Source of the DNA: a virus | Length of the DNA stretch: 22,334 nt | Strand: one strand, 5' to 3' | Virus record (IMG/VR): IMGVR_UViG_3300032326_001222 | Location: 1 to 22,334 of that record | Shown: positions 15,574-20,974 of the stretch, in pieces | How the letters are laid out: every line of letters begins with the position of its first letter | How positions within the stretch are numbered: position 1 is the first letter of the stretch | Program-made: the position numbers and the translations under genes | Notes under the pieces: generated by a model | The model's database searches: none | Seen by the model: the letters and a program-made list of their open reading frames with translations, nothing else | Told to the model about the DNA's origin: nothing

Positions 15574-18500
15574 ATGGCAGATATAATTTACATAGAACAG
15601 GGGTATTATCAAGGTGATAATTATTACACCTACACAGCAGATGCCGCTGCCACATTAAATTCAGAAGCCACCATTTCATGCACCATCACCAATGTGAAAA
15701 CATTGGCCTGTGATTTTCAAGCACTGTTCACACCATCTTTATCTGCGACCATATTGAAAAATCACACCGCAGTGTTGGACTGCACTGTGACACTGTTGGC
15801 AACCATCAGCAAAACTGTGGCCAACCAAAGCACATTGGACACCATTGTCACATTGAGTTTGCAGGGAGACAGGAACAGAGCTTTAGACAGCACACTCTCC
15901 TCTGCCTTCACACAATCCACACAAATTCAAAAAATTCTTAATATCAACAGCACACTTAACACACAATTTACTATCACTGTGAATGGTGATGTATTGGGTG
16001 CTGCCATAGAGGCTGCTGCCACATTGAACACTGAATTCACACAAACCACTCAGGTGAGCAAAACCTCAAACTCCACAGTGAGTCTGAACACTGAATTCAC
16101 ACATAGTGTCACAGCACAAAGATTCAGAGGCATAGAAAAAACCTTTATTGGTGAAGTGACCATTTTCACAGAAGTGGGCAAACTGCAAATCACTGCTTGT
16201 GATTTTGCCTCATTGTTCACACCCACAGTGACCTGTGTGGCATTGAAGAACCACACCGCAGTGTTGGATGTGGTGTGCAGTTTAAGCTGTGCGATTACCA
16301 AAACCACTGGTTATGTAGTGTCCGTAAACGCAGACAGCACAGTGTCTGTGCAGGTGAGTAGAACCAGATCCATATCTGAAACTCTGAACACAGAATTTAA
16401 CCAAACTGTCACAGCAATCAAAACTGTGGTCACTGCTGGTACATTATTCACTGAATTCACACAGTCCTCTCAGATTACAAAAATTAAAAATGCTCAATCC
16501 AGCATTTCAAGTCAATCATCGTTAACTGCATCATTCTTTACATTTGTGAGCAAATGGGTTAACAGTCATAGACCCACGGCATGGGTTAGAAATGAAAATT
16601 ACACTGCATTTGATAGTTCAATCAGAAAAATAGGATCCTACAGTTTAAAATTACGCAACGATGCAACAAGCACTTCAGATACCACACGCAGAGGATTGGC
16701 CTACACCACAGAACCAGCCAACATTAACACCACTGGAGATTTTGCGTTTGAAACTTGGTTTTACATAGAATCACCCACTACAATAGGTACATTTCATCTT
16801 GCACATACTAATAGAACTGCATACGTAAATGATATCACCTACACTGGCGTCACCACCAGCAGTACCAACATATATTGGAATATTCAATACTCTCATTTAG
16901 GAGGTATAGCAGTTTATTTTAGACCTAGCAACACAACTTATTCAGTTAGTATGGGGTCATATTCCCCTTTTGCATTTGATGTTTGGAATCACATAGCATT
17001 TCGCAGATTGAGTGGTGTGCTACAGGTATTTTTAAATGGCACAAAAATTTCTGGTGATGCCAACAATGGTGGGTACACTCAAACTGTGTCATCAGGTTAT
17101 CTGGTATTGGCCAACAATCAAGCAAGAACAGCAGGCACTGCTGCCAAATCTCAATACTATGATGGTTTGATTTGGAAACAAGGAGATGGCACATTGTCTG
17201 GTTGGAGCAATGGCAACAGTGCTCCTACTCCATTGTTGCCCAACAATGACGATGTGTACACTCTTACTTTAAACAATTTTGATAACAATTTAGATGACAC
17301 ATTAAGTTTAACACTGGATGCCATAGCCTCATTGAATGCCACTGCCACTGTCACTGCTCTAGCAGGCAAATCCACCACAGCACAATCCACACTGAACACT
17401 CTATTCACTGTGTCAGCCTTAATTGGTAAGATTCAACCTGCGGCAGCCACGTTCAATTGTCAAACAAGTTTGAGCATTACTGTTACCAAAATAAAAACAT
17501 TGGCGGCAGATCTCAACGCAGATGCACAGTTCAGTGCAAGTATAAACAAAACCACTGGATACACTGCTGACATTCAGAGTGCGTTCACACTCAACAACAC
17601 CATCACCAGAATCAAAACATTACAGACTGAATTCTCTGCTGTTGCTTCCAATTTGGCTGTGGTAGCCAGAATTGGTCAAGGATTGATCACCATGGACTCA
17701 GTGGCTCAGATCACTGCTGTGATTAACCGCACAGCCGCTGCTGAATCCAATTTAAGCACACAATTTGGCATCACAATCAATGCTGAAAGAATAAGATTTG
17801 CAGATTCTAGTTTCAGTGTGATATCCAGTCTAAATGCGGTGAATTCACGCATTAGAGCTCTAAATTCCGCTCTGAATGTGGAGTTTGCTGTCACTGCCTC
17901 CAACAGCAGAATCAGAAGCACTGCCAGCACACAGAACACACAATCAGAATTGGTTTGTCAACCATTGCCAATCAAAAATGCCATCAGCAACCAATCTGCC
18001 CAATTTGTTCAAACCACTATTGAAGAAAGAATCAGAAACAACACTGCCACATTCAATACCATTTTCACACAGCAAAGCAGTGGTATCATAGCAGTGGATG
18101 CTGTGGCTGATCTCAACAGTGAGGCACAATGCACCATCACAGTGCTGAGAATCAGACCTGGTGTGGTGGTAATGGCAGCTGTGGCTGTGAACCTCACAGC
18201 GGTGGCCAAAACTGGAGCAGGATTGGTAACCATTCAAATTCAGTCACAATGCACCACCACAGCACAAAAAACCACTGATATTCTATTGAATGCTGCCAGC
18301 ACTGCACAACTGACCAGTGTGGCGGAAAGAATACAGCAGGGTGCGGCAAATATTAATGGTCAATTCACACAGATTGCAAATGGCATATTGAGCACAGATG
18401 TCACAGTGAATCTAAACACCATATTCAGCACCACTACAACCGCACAGAAAACTGTGAGAGGGATTGCAAATATCACATCCGCAGGCGGGTTTGTAATGGC

Positions 18501-18810
18501 CATCACAGCCATCAGAAATGGCGAAATAATTATGGTCACGCAGACCAACATTGTGACATCAGCGGACAGACGTCGCAACACTGGTGCTAACTTTACTAAT
18601 TCTTTCACTGTGAACATATTGGCTGGCAAAGCTGTGGTGACACAGTGTGTGATGAATGTGACTGTGACACAAAGTATCACAGCAGGCGTGCTGAGACTGG
18701 ATGACATTGTATTGTACATCAAAACAGAAACCAGATCCTACAGCATAAATAATGAACAGAGATCCTATGCCATACGCACGGAAAATAGGATCTACACCAT
18801 AGAGGAATAA
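15574..18810 (+). CDS. Giant repetitive tail fibre with embedded LamG domain
   Basis: A 1078-residue protein. Residues about 24-325 and 575-1040 consist of degenerate repeats of roughly 20-22 residues (for example x-S-T-L-N-T-x-F-T-x-T), probably more than thirty in all, which should give an elongated shaft. Between them, at about 330-565, lies a LamG-like domain ('GDFAFETWFYIES', 'DVWNHIAFRRLSGVLQVFLNGTKISG'). Residues 46-81 and 209-244 are near copies (CDF..LFTP...LKNHTAVLD). The C-terminus has three nonapeptides on the pattern E-x-R-S/I-Y-x-I-x-x, a signature also seen at fibre ends in other phages; the next gene encodes the adaptor-like protein. Likely a long side or central fibre with the glycan-binding head in mid-chain. 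Confidence 0.75.
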   Translation: MADIIYIEQGYYQGDNYYTYTADAAATLNSEATISCTITNVKTLACDFQALFTPSLSATILKNHTAVLDCTVTLLATISKTVANQSTLDTIVTLSLQGDRNRALDSTLSSAFTQSTQIQKILNINSTLNTQFTITVNGDVLGAAIEAAATLNTEFTQTTQVSKTSNSTVSLNTEFTHSVTAQRFRGIEKTFIGEVTIFTEVGKLQITACDFASLFTPTVTCVALKNHTAVLDVVCSLSCAITKTTGYVVSVNADSTVSVQVSRTRSISETLNTEFNQTVTAIKTVVTAGTLFTEFTQSSQITKIKNAQSSISSQSSLTASFFTFVSKWVNSHRPTAWVRNENYTAFDSSIRKIGSYSLKLRNDATSTSDTTRRGLAYTTEPANINTTGDFAFETWFYIESPTTIGTFHLAHTNRTAYVNDITYTGVTTSSTNIYWNIQYSHLGGIAVYFRPSNTTYSVSMGSYSPFAFDVWNHIAFRRLSGVLQVFLNGTKISGDANNGGYTQTVSSGYLVLANNQARTAGTAAKSQYYDGLIWKQGDGTLSGWSNGNSAPTPLLPNNDDVYTLTLNNFDNNLDDTLSLTLDAIASLNATATVTALAGKSTTAQSTLNTLFTVSALIGKIQPAAATFNCQTSLSITVTKIKTLAADLNADAQFSASINKTTGYTADIQSAFTLNNTITRIKTLQTEFSAVASNLAVVARIGQGLITMDSVAQITAVINRTAAAESNLSTQFGITINAERIRFADSSFSVISSLNAVNSRIRALNSALNVEFAVTASNSRIRSTASTQNTQSELVCQPLPIKNAISNQSAQFVQTTIEERIRNNTATFNTIFTQQSSGIIAVDAVADLNSEAQCTITVLRIRPGVVVMAAVAVNLTAVAKTGAGLVTIQIQSQCTTTAQKTTDILLNAASTAQLTSVAERIQQGAANINGQFTQIANGILSTDVTVNLNTIFSTTTTAQKTVRGIANITSAGGFVMAITAIRNGEIIMVTQTNIVTSADRRRNTGANFTNSFTVNILAGKAVVTQCVMNVTVTQSITAGVLRLDDIVLYIKTETRSYSINNEQRSYAIRTENRIYTIEE
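15709..15816 (+). repeat. Internal duplication in fibre gene, copy 1
   Basis: Encodes residues 46-81 of the giant fibre (CDFQALFTP...LKNHTAVLD...ISKT). It matches copy 2 at 16198-16305 at about two thirds of residues. At DNA level the stretch around CACACCGCAGTGTTGGA is nearly identical in the two copies, which points to a rather recent duplication inside the repeat shaft. Confidence 0.7.
16198..16305 (+). repeat. Internal duplication in fibre gene, copy 2
   Basis: Encodes residues 209-244 (CDFASLFTP...LKNHTAVLD...ITKT), 489 bases downstream of copy 1 and in the same frame. The offset of 163 residues equals about eight shaft repeats. Confidence 0.7.
18727..18807 (+). repeat. Three 27-bp C-terminal nonapeptide repeats
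   Basis: Three consecutive 27-base units encode E-T-R-S-Y-S-I-N-N, E-Q-R-S-Y-A-I-R-T and E-N-R-I-Y-T-I-E-E. E, R, Y and I are invariant. Such E-x-R-x-Y-x-I repeats are frequent at the extreme C-terminus of marine phage fibres ahead of an adaptor gene; a docking role is inferred. Confidence 0.7.
18745..18793 (+). promoter_or_regulatory. ATAAATA element plus 9-bp hairpin inside fibre gene end
   Basis: ATAAATA (18745-18751) is followed after 8 bases by AGATCCTAT (18760-18768), a perfect inverted repeat of ATAGGATCT (18785-18793), with a 16-base loop. GAGGA (18802-18806) and ATG 18814 come next. The layout mirrors that upstream of the scaffold and decoration genes, although here it lies inside the coding repeats, so chance is possible. 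Confidence 0.35.
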
Positions 18811-18813
18811 CAC

Positions 18814-19149
18814 ATGAGTATCAACAGAGGCGGATTCATAGAAACAGCAAACGGCGTGGAGATCTCCAAGGATCCCGCAGCCACACTGACCTACACATTG
18901 GATTGGACCAATTGGTTGGAATCAGGACAAACCATATCAAGTTCCACTTTTACAGTGGCAGCCAGACGCAACGATCCCACACCACCCACCATAGTCACAC
19001 AGGGCATACAGTCAGGTGTAAGAACCTATGTGCAATTGAGTGGCGGTCAAGTGGACAAAGTGTACATCGTGAGCTGTCAAATCACCACCAACACAGGATT
19101 GATAGACAAGAGATCATTCCGTATGCTGGTGGAAACAAGGTTTGCTTAA
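18814..19149 (+). CDS. Fibre-tail adaptor-like protein
   Basis: A 111-residue protein with GAGGA 7 bases before ATG. The pattern 'KDPAATLTYTLDWTNWLESGQTISSSTFTV' and then 'VYIVSCQITTNTGLIDKRSFRMLVETRF' matches a common small phage family with an Ig-like fold (KDP-x-A-x-L-x-Y-x-x-DW-x-x-WL-x-x-G-x-x-I), often called fibre-tail adaptor protein. It directly follows the fibre with C-terminal E-x-R-x-Y-x-I repeats, so the two products probably bind each other, anchoring the fibre to the virion. Family identity is by pattern; the precise docking partner is inferred. Confidence 0.62.
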   Translation: MSINRGGFIETANGVEISKDPAATLTYTLDWTNWLESGQTISSSTFTVAARRNDPTPPTIVTQGIQSGVRTYVQLSGGQVDKVYIVSCQITTNTGLIDKRSFRMLVETRFA

Positions 19150-19150
19150 A

Positions 19151-19336
19151 ATGCGATCTGATCAAAAGAAATTGGATTGTTTGGCCAAAGAAATACACAT
19201 AATTAAAACCAATCACCTCCGTCACATGGATGAACGCATCAAAGTTTTGGACACACGCATTGAAAAAATGGACCAAAGATTATGGGCCATATTGATCATA
19301 TTGATTGGTTCAGTTCTGGTGGGAGTGCTCAAATAG
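19151..19336 (+). CDS. Coiled-coil / single-TM protein, XhlA-like
   Basis: ATG 19151, one base after the previous stop, is preferred over an upstream TTG at 19142. The 61-residue protein has a charged helix with heptads ('IHIIKTNHLRHMDERIKVLDTRIEKMDQRL'), then a hydrophobic C-terminal segment 'WAILIILIGSVLVGVLK' long enough to cross a membrane. This build (coiled coil then C-terminal anchor) is that of XhlA/haemolysin-like small phage proteins that cooperate with holins, and of some spanin or virion-associated membrane proteins. No endolysin or separate holin is in the window, so a lysis role is possible but not shown. Confidence 0.6.
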   Translation: MRSDQKKLDCLAKEIHIIKTNHLRHMDERIKVLDTRIEKMDQRLWAILIILIGSVLVGVLK

Positions 19337-19352
19337 CACACATAAGTACGGG

Positions 19353-19805
19353 ATGAAGAAACCACTCACCCGTGAACAAATACGCGAGCATCTTAATCGT
19401 TTGGCCATCATGAAGGATGTCAAAATCAACAAAACCATCAATCCCACTGTGCCACCAGTGCTACGCAAAATCCTACAAACCAAAAAACGCTGTGAAGATT
19501 GCCCACGCATTGTGAAAAACCGTGTGATAGAAGCTCATGTGGTGTTCTATCCTGTGAGACATTGGTTGCAAAAATGCAACAAATGTGATGCTCATTTTAA
19601 TCATCGCACAGGTCGCTATGAACTCAGCTGGCAGACAGCACACAGTCAAACACTCACAGATATTGGTTATCACAAAATGCAAAAACGCTTGGACACCAAA
19701 AAACCTTTGACCCTAGAACAACAGCGGGATCTACAACTGTATCGCAATCAATTGCAGAGTCAACGAGCCAAGATTCAACTCAAATCAAAAAAAGAAGATA
19801 AATAA
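19353..19805 (+). CDS. Zinc-ribbon protein of unknown function
   Basis: A 150-residue basic protein. ATG 19353 is chosen over the longer TTG start at 19305, which overlaps the TM segment of the previous gene. Cysteine pairs CEDC (about residue 46) and CNKC (about residue 75) are separated by about 25 residues, a typical zinc-ribbon spacing, with nearby His and Arg ('RHWLQKCNKCDAHFNHRTGRYELSW'). The C-terminal third is a Gln/Lys/Arg helix ('LTLEQQRDLQLYRNQLQSQRAKIQLKSKKEDK'). It could bind nucleic acid, but the family is not recognised. It is the last gene before the non-coding region, and its final codons overlap an ATAAATA motif. Confidence 0.6.
   Translation: MKKPLTREQIREHLNRLAIMKDVKINKTINPTVPPVLRKILQTKKRCEDCPRIVKNRVIEAHVVFYPVRHWLQKCNKCDAHFNHRTGRYELSWQTAHSQTLTDIGYHKMQKRLDTKKPLTLEQQRDLQLYRNQLQSQRAKIQLKSKKEDK
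19797..19805 (+). promoter_or_regulatory. ATAAATA promoter-like element at the start of the non-coding region
   Basis: GATAAATAA (ATAAATA at 19798-19804) overlaps the stop of the zinc-ribbon gene. About 10 bases later the RNA could fold with TGAGA (19814-19818) against TCTCA (19855-19859) and GTGA (19820-19823) against TCAC (19845-19848). A promoter for a non-coding transcript is inferred. Confidence 0.35.
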
Positions 19806-19905
19806 TACTGCCCTGAGAAGTGATGAATGGTTGGGATAAGGCTGTCACCTTTCCTCTCAATTCTCCTAGAAAAGCACACTTGTGTCCTCTCAATGGGTTT
19901 TTAAA

Positions 19906-20007
19906 ATGGAGTGCGATGAGCAATCTGACCGCTATGATATTTTGGAAACACGCTGGCATACACAAGAAGACTATCACTACCTCCTATATGACATAGCCAT
20001 ATGTTAA
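19906..20007 (+). CDS. Possible 33-residue ORF
   Basis: ATG 19906 opens a frame of 33 codons encoding an acidic, Tyr-rich peptide starting MECDEQSDRYDIL and ending YDIAIC. Composition looks more protein-like than chance, but there is no Shine-Dalgarno and no known family. The surroundings are non-coding, so it is listed with low confidence. Confidence 0.2.
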   Translation: MECDEQSDRYDILETRWHTQEDYHYLLYDIAIC

Positions 20008-20077
20008 GTTCCTTGCTTTTTGAACACCCCTTGGGGCAACCGCAAACCAAGATTAAACTCCCCACAACTGAACCTGA

Positions 20078-20088
20078 ATAAATAAATA
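20078..20088 (+). promoter_or_regulatory. Overlapping double ATAAATA element
   Basis: ATAAATAAATA contains two overlapping copies of the late-promoter-like motif (20078-20084 and 20082-20088). It lies 53 bases before the stem-closed element at 20141-20211 and has no gene close downstream, so it may drive a non-coding RNA. Confidence 0.35.
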
Positions 20089-20140
20089 TATCAAGGCTCA
20101 TATAGGCAACCCATACATTCTGAAACAACTGCACACAAGA

Positions 20141-20211
20141 GTTTAGATCACTCTCTGAATTGATCAGCTATGGTTGTACCGCGTCACAGTTAGGCGTCTG
20201 ACTGTCTAAAC
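20141..20211 (+). ncRNA. 71-base junction-type structured RNA candidate
   Basis: GTTTAG (20141-20146) pairs with CTAAAC (20206-20211), closing a domain with two inner hairpins: GATCA (20146-20150) with TGATC (20161-20165), and ACAGTTAG (20187-20194) with CTGACTGT (20198-20205, one T/G wobble). The last hairpin would stack directly on the closing stem. The size is like a tRNA, but the T-loop consensus is absent and the D-arm does not fit. The base shared at 20146 means the first inner hairpin may lose one pair. Confidence 0.4.
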
Positions 20212-20227
20212 AAATGAGCAGTGATGT

Positions 20228-20256
20228 TGATGCACTTTGGAAACTTTTGTGCATCA
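20228..20256 (+). repeat. 8-bp inverted repeat (stem-loop)
   Basis: TGATGCAC (20228-20235) and GTGCATCA (20249-20256) are perfectly complementary around a 13-base loop. It is one of a consecutive series of stem-loops in the non-coding region, only 2 bases before the next one. Confidence 0.55.
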
Positions 20257-20258
20257 TA

Positions 20259-20308
20259 CTTTTTACACTATGACTTCAAGTTCAGCAACTCACCTGCTGT
20301 GTAAAAAG
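20259..20308 (+). repeat. 10-bp inverted repeat with inner hairpin
   Basis: CTTTTTACAC (20259-20268) and GTGTAAAAAG (20299-20308) pair perfectly. Inside, CAGC (20283-20286) can pair with GCTG (20296-20299) at the base of the stem, sharing one base with the outer helix. The T/A ends resemble a bidirectional terminator, but the 30-base loop is long for one. Confidence 0.55.
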
Positions 20309-20387
20309 ACGGAAGTGGTCTCCCTAAACAGGTTGGTTAGATATGCAAACCCTTAACCATAATAGATTGATGCAGTGAGTCTCTAAG

Positions 20388-20422
20388 AGAGAACTTTGGT
20401 ATTATTTTACTAAAAGTTCTCT
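20388..20422 (+). repeat. 10-bp inverted repeat (stem-loop)
   Basis: AGAGAACTTT (20388-20397) and AAAGTTCTCT (20413-20422) pair perfectly around a 15-base A/T-rich loop. The left arm can alternatively pair with the adjacent CTCT at 20381-20384, giving a possible switch between two folds. Confidence 0.55.
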
Positions 20423-20469
20423 TGTTTCAAAGGCAAGGGAGGAAGAGGAAACAAAAAAGATATCAAAAC

Positions 20470-20491
20470 AAAAACTTCGCAAGAAGTTTTT
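20470..20491 (+). terminator. Bidirectional terminator-like hairpin with GCAA tetraloop
   Basis: AAAAACTTC (20470-20478) pairs with GAAGTTTTT (20483-20491) around the GNRA loop GCAA. The A tract before and T5 at the end give the layout of an intrinsic terminator readable on both strands, though the stem has only three G/C pairs. It would end transcripts crossing the stem-loop region. Confidence 0.6.
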
Positions 20492-20492
20492 A

Positions 20493-20513
20493 ATACGAGC
20501 GTTTAGCTCGTAT
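20493..20513 (+). repeat. Second tandem hairpin
   Basis: ATACGAGC (20493-20500) and GCTCGTAT (20506-20513) are perfect inverted repeats with the loop GTTTA. It begins one base after the previous hairpin, so the two could stack. No U tract follows, so it probably reinforces the preceding terminator or binds a protein. Confidence 0.6.
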
Positions 20514-20554
20514 TCATTCAATCACTCAGAATAATCAAAATAGTTCTGACTCAC

Positions 20555-20584
20555 TTGACACAATAATCTATCAGAAAGTATAAT
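20555..20584 (+). promoter_or_regulatory. Consensus sigma70 promoter (TTGACA-18-TATAAT)
   Basis: TTGACA (20555-20560) and TATAAT (20579-20584) match both consensus hexamers exactly, with an 18-base spacer. Initiation 6-8 bases after the -10 would fall on or next to the ATG at 20590, predicting a leaderless message. It is the only full-consensus host-type promoter noticed in the window and suggests early expression by host RNA polymerase. Confidence 0.8.
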
Positions 20585-20589
20585 ACACT

Positions 20590-20799
20590 ATGGGTAAAAG
20601 GAAAACTGCACACAAAATTAAGGATCATTCTGATTGTGAACTGATATTGCTGGAAAGAACCTACAATAGGGTGAATCGTTGGGAATTGAGATGTGAAACA
20701 CATCGCAATCACATTCAATGGTTGAGTGGTCCACAAGCAGAACTCATATGGGATATGGTGCGACATCGTCAACTACATTCCAAACGGGATCCATGGTAA
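20590..20799 (+). CDS. Small Cys/His protein of unknown function, possibly leaderless
   Basis: A 69-residue basic protein. The centre has the pattern W-E-L-R-C-E-x-H-x-x-x-I-Q-W-L-S, seen in small hypothetical phage proteins (C-x2-H followed by I-x-WL), with another Cys at residue 16, so a small metal-binding fold is possible. It starts 5 bases after the -10 box of a consensus sigma70 promoter and lacks a good Shine-Dalgarno, which fits translation of a leaderless mRNA. Unlike the surrounding structural genes it would be read by host polymerase, perhaps early. The function is unknown. Confidence 0.6.
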   Translation: MGKRKTAHKIKDHSDCELILLERTYNRVNRWELRCETHRNHIQWLSGPQAELIWDMVRHRQLHSKRDPW

Positions 20800-20834
20800 C
20801 CCAGCCACAATGGATCACTGCACAACCAGCTCTC

Positions 20835-20843
20835 CATAAATAT
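20835..20843 (+). promoter_or_regulatory. ATAAATA late-promoter-like element upstream of TerS
   Basis: CATAAATAT (ATAAATA at 20836-20842) lies in the 175-base gap before the small terminase gene. Expected initiation near 20848 coincides with the first base of the structured leader at 20848-20907. A weaker CTAAATAAT follows at 20919-20927. Confidence 0.45.
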
Positions 20844-20847
20844 CCAG

Positions 20848-20907
20848 CACTCACTGTCGCACATGATGCGAGGTAGTTTCTTGCCATTCTACCTTCCACA
20901 ATGAGTG
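20848..20907 (+). ncRNA. Structured leader (three-way junction) upstream of TerS
   Basis: CACTCACTGT (20848-20857) pairs with ACAATGAGTG (20898-20907) with one C/A mismatch. Inside are two hairpins: CGCA (20858-20861) with TGCG (20867-20870), loop CATGA region, and AGGTAG (20871-20876) with CTACCT (20889-20894). The parts abut almost without spacers, the look of a compact junction. It could be a 5' UTR element controlling terminase, a small RNA, or part of a packaging site next to TerS. Confidence 0.45.
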
Positions 20908-20974
20908 TGTGAATCAGACTAAATAATCATACTCAATCAACAGAGGCAGAGCAACATAAGCTCGTAAAGCAATT

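Larger units (their letters stand above)
19806..20589 (+). other. 784-base region without convincing gene, rich in stem-loops
   Basis: No open frame of credible length or codon use is seen on either strand; minus-strand frames give implausible Cys/Phe-rich products. The region instead holds two ATAAATA-type elements (19798, 20078-20088), a possible 33-codon ORF (19906-20007), a direct repeat TCCTCTCAAT (19852-19861, 19885-19894), and at least six inverted repeats with 8-10 perfect pairs listed separately, ending in a terminator-like pair and a consensus sigma70 promoter. It may encode structured RNA(s) or hold a packaging or replication site. No tRNA T-loop motif is found. Confidence 0.6.

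Noticed and set aside
19806-20589. tRNA genes in the non-coding region
   Set aside because: No GTTC-R-A T-loop, D-loop GG or plausible anticodon arm was found on either strand, although one segment (20141-20211) has tRNA size and a 6-7 bp closing stem.
20127-20615. 12-base direct repeat AACTGCACACAA at 20127 and 20604 as a binding site
   Set aside because: The genome is very rich in CACA-type words, and the second copy is inside the 20590 gene; two copies are not enough to claim a site.
19806-20974. CRISPR array, retron or diversity-generating template
   Set aside because: The stems are all different in sequence, with no regularly spaced direct repeat. No reverse transcriptase or variable-repeat copy was seen in the window.
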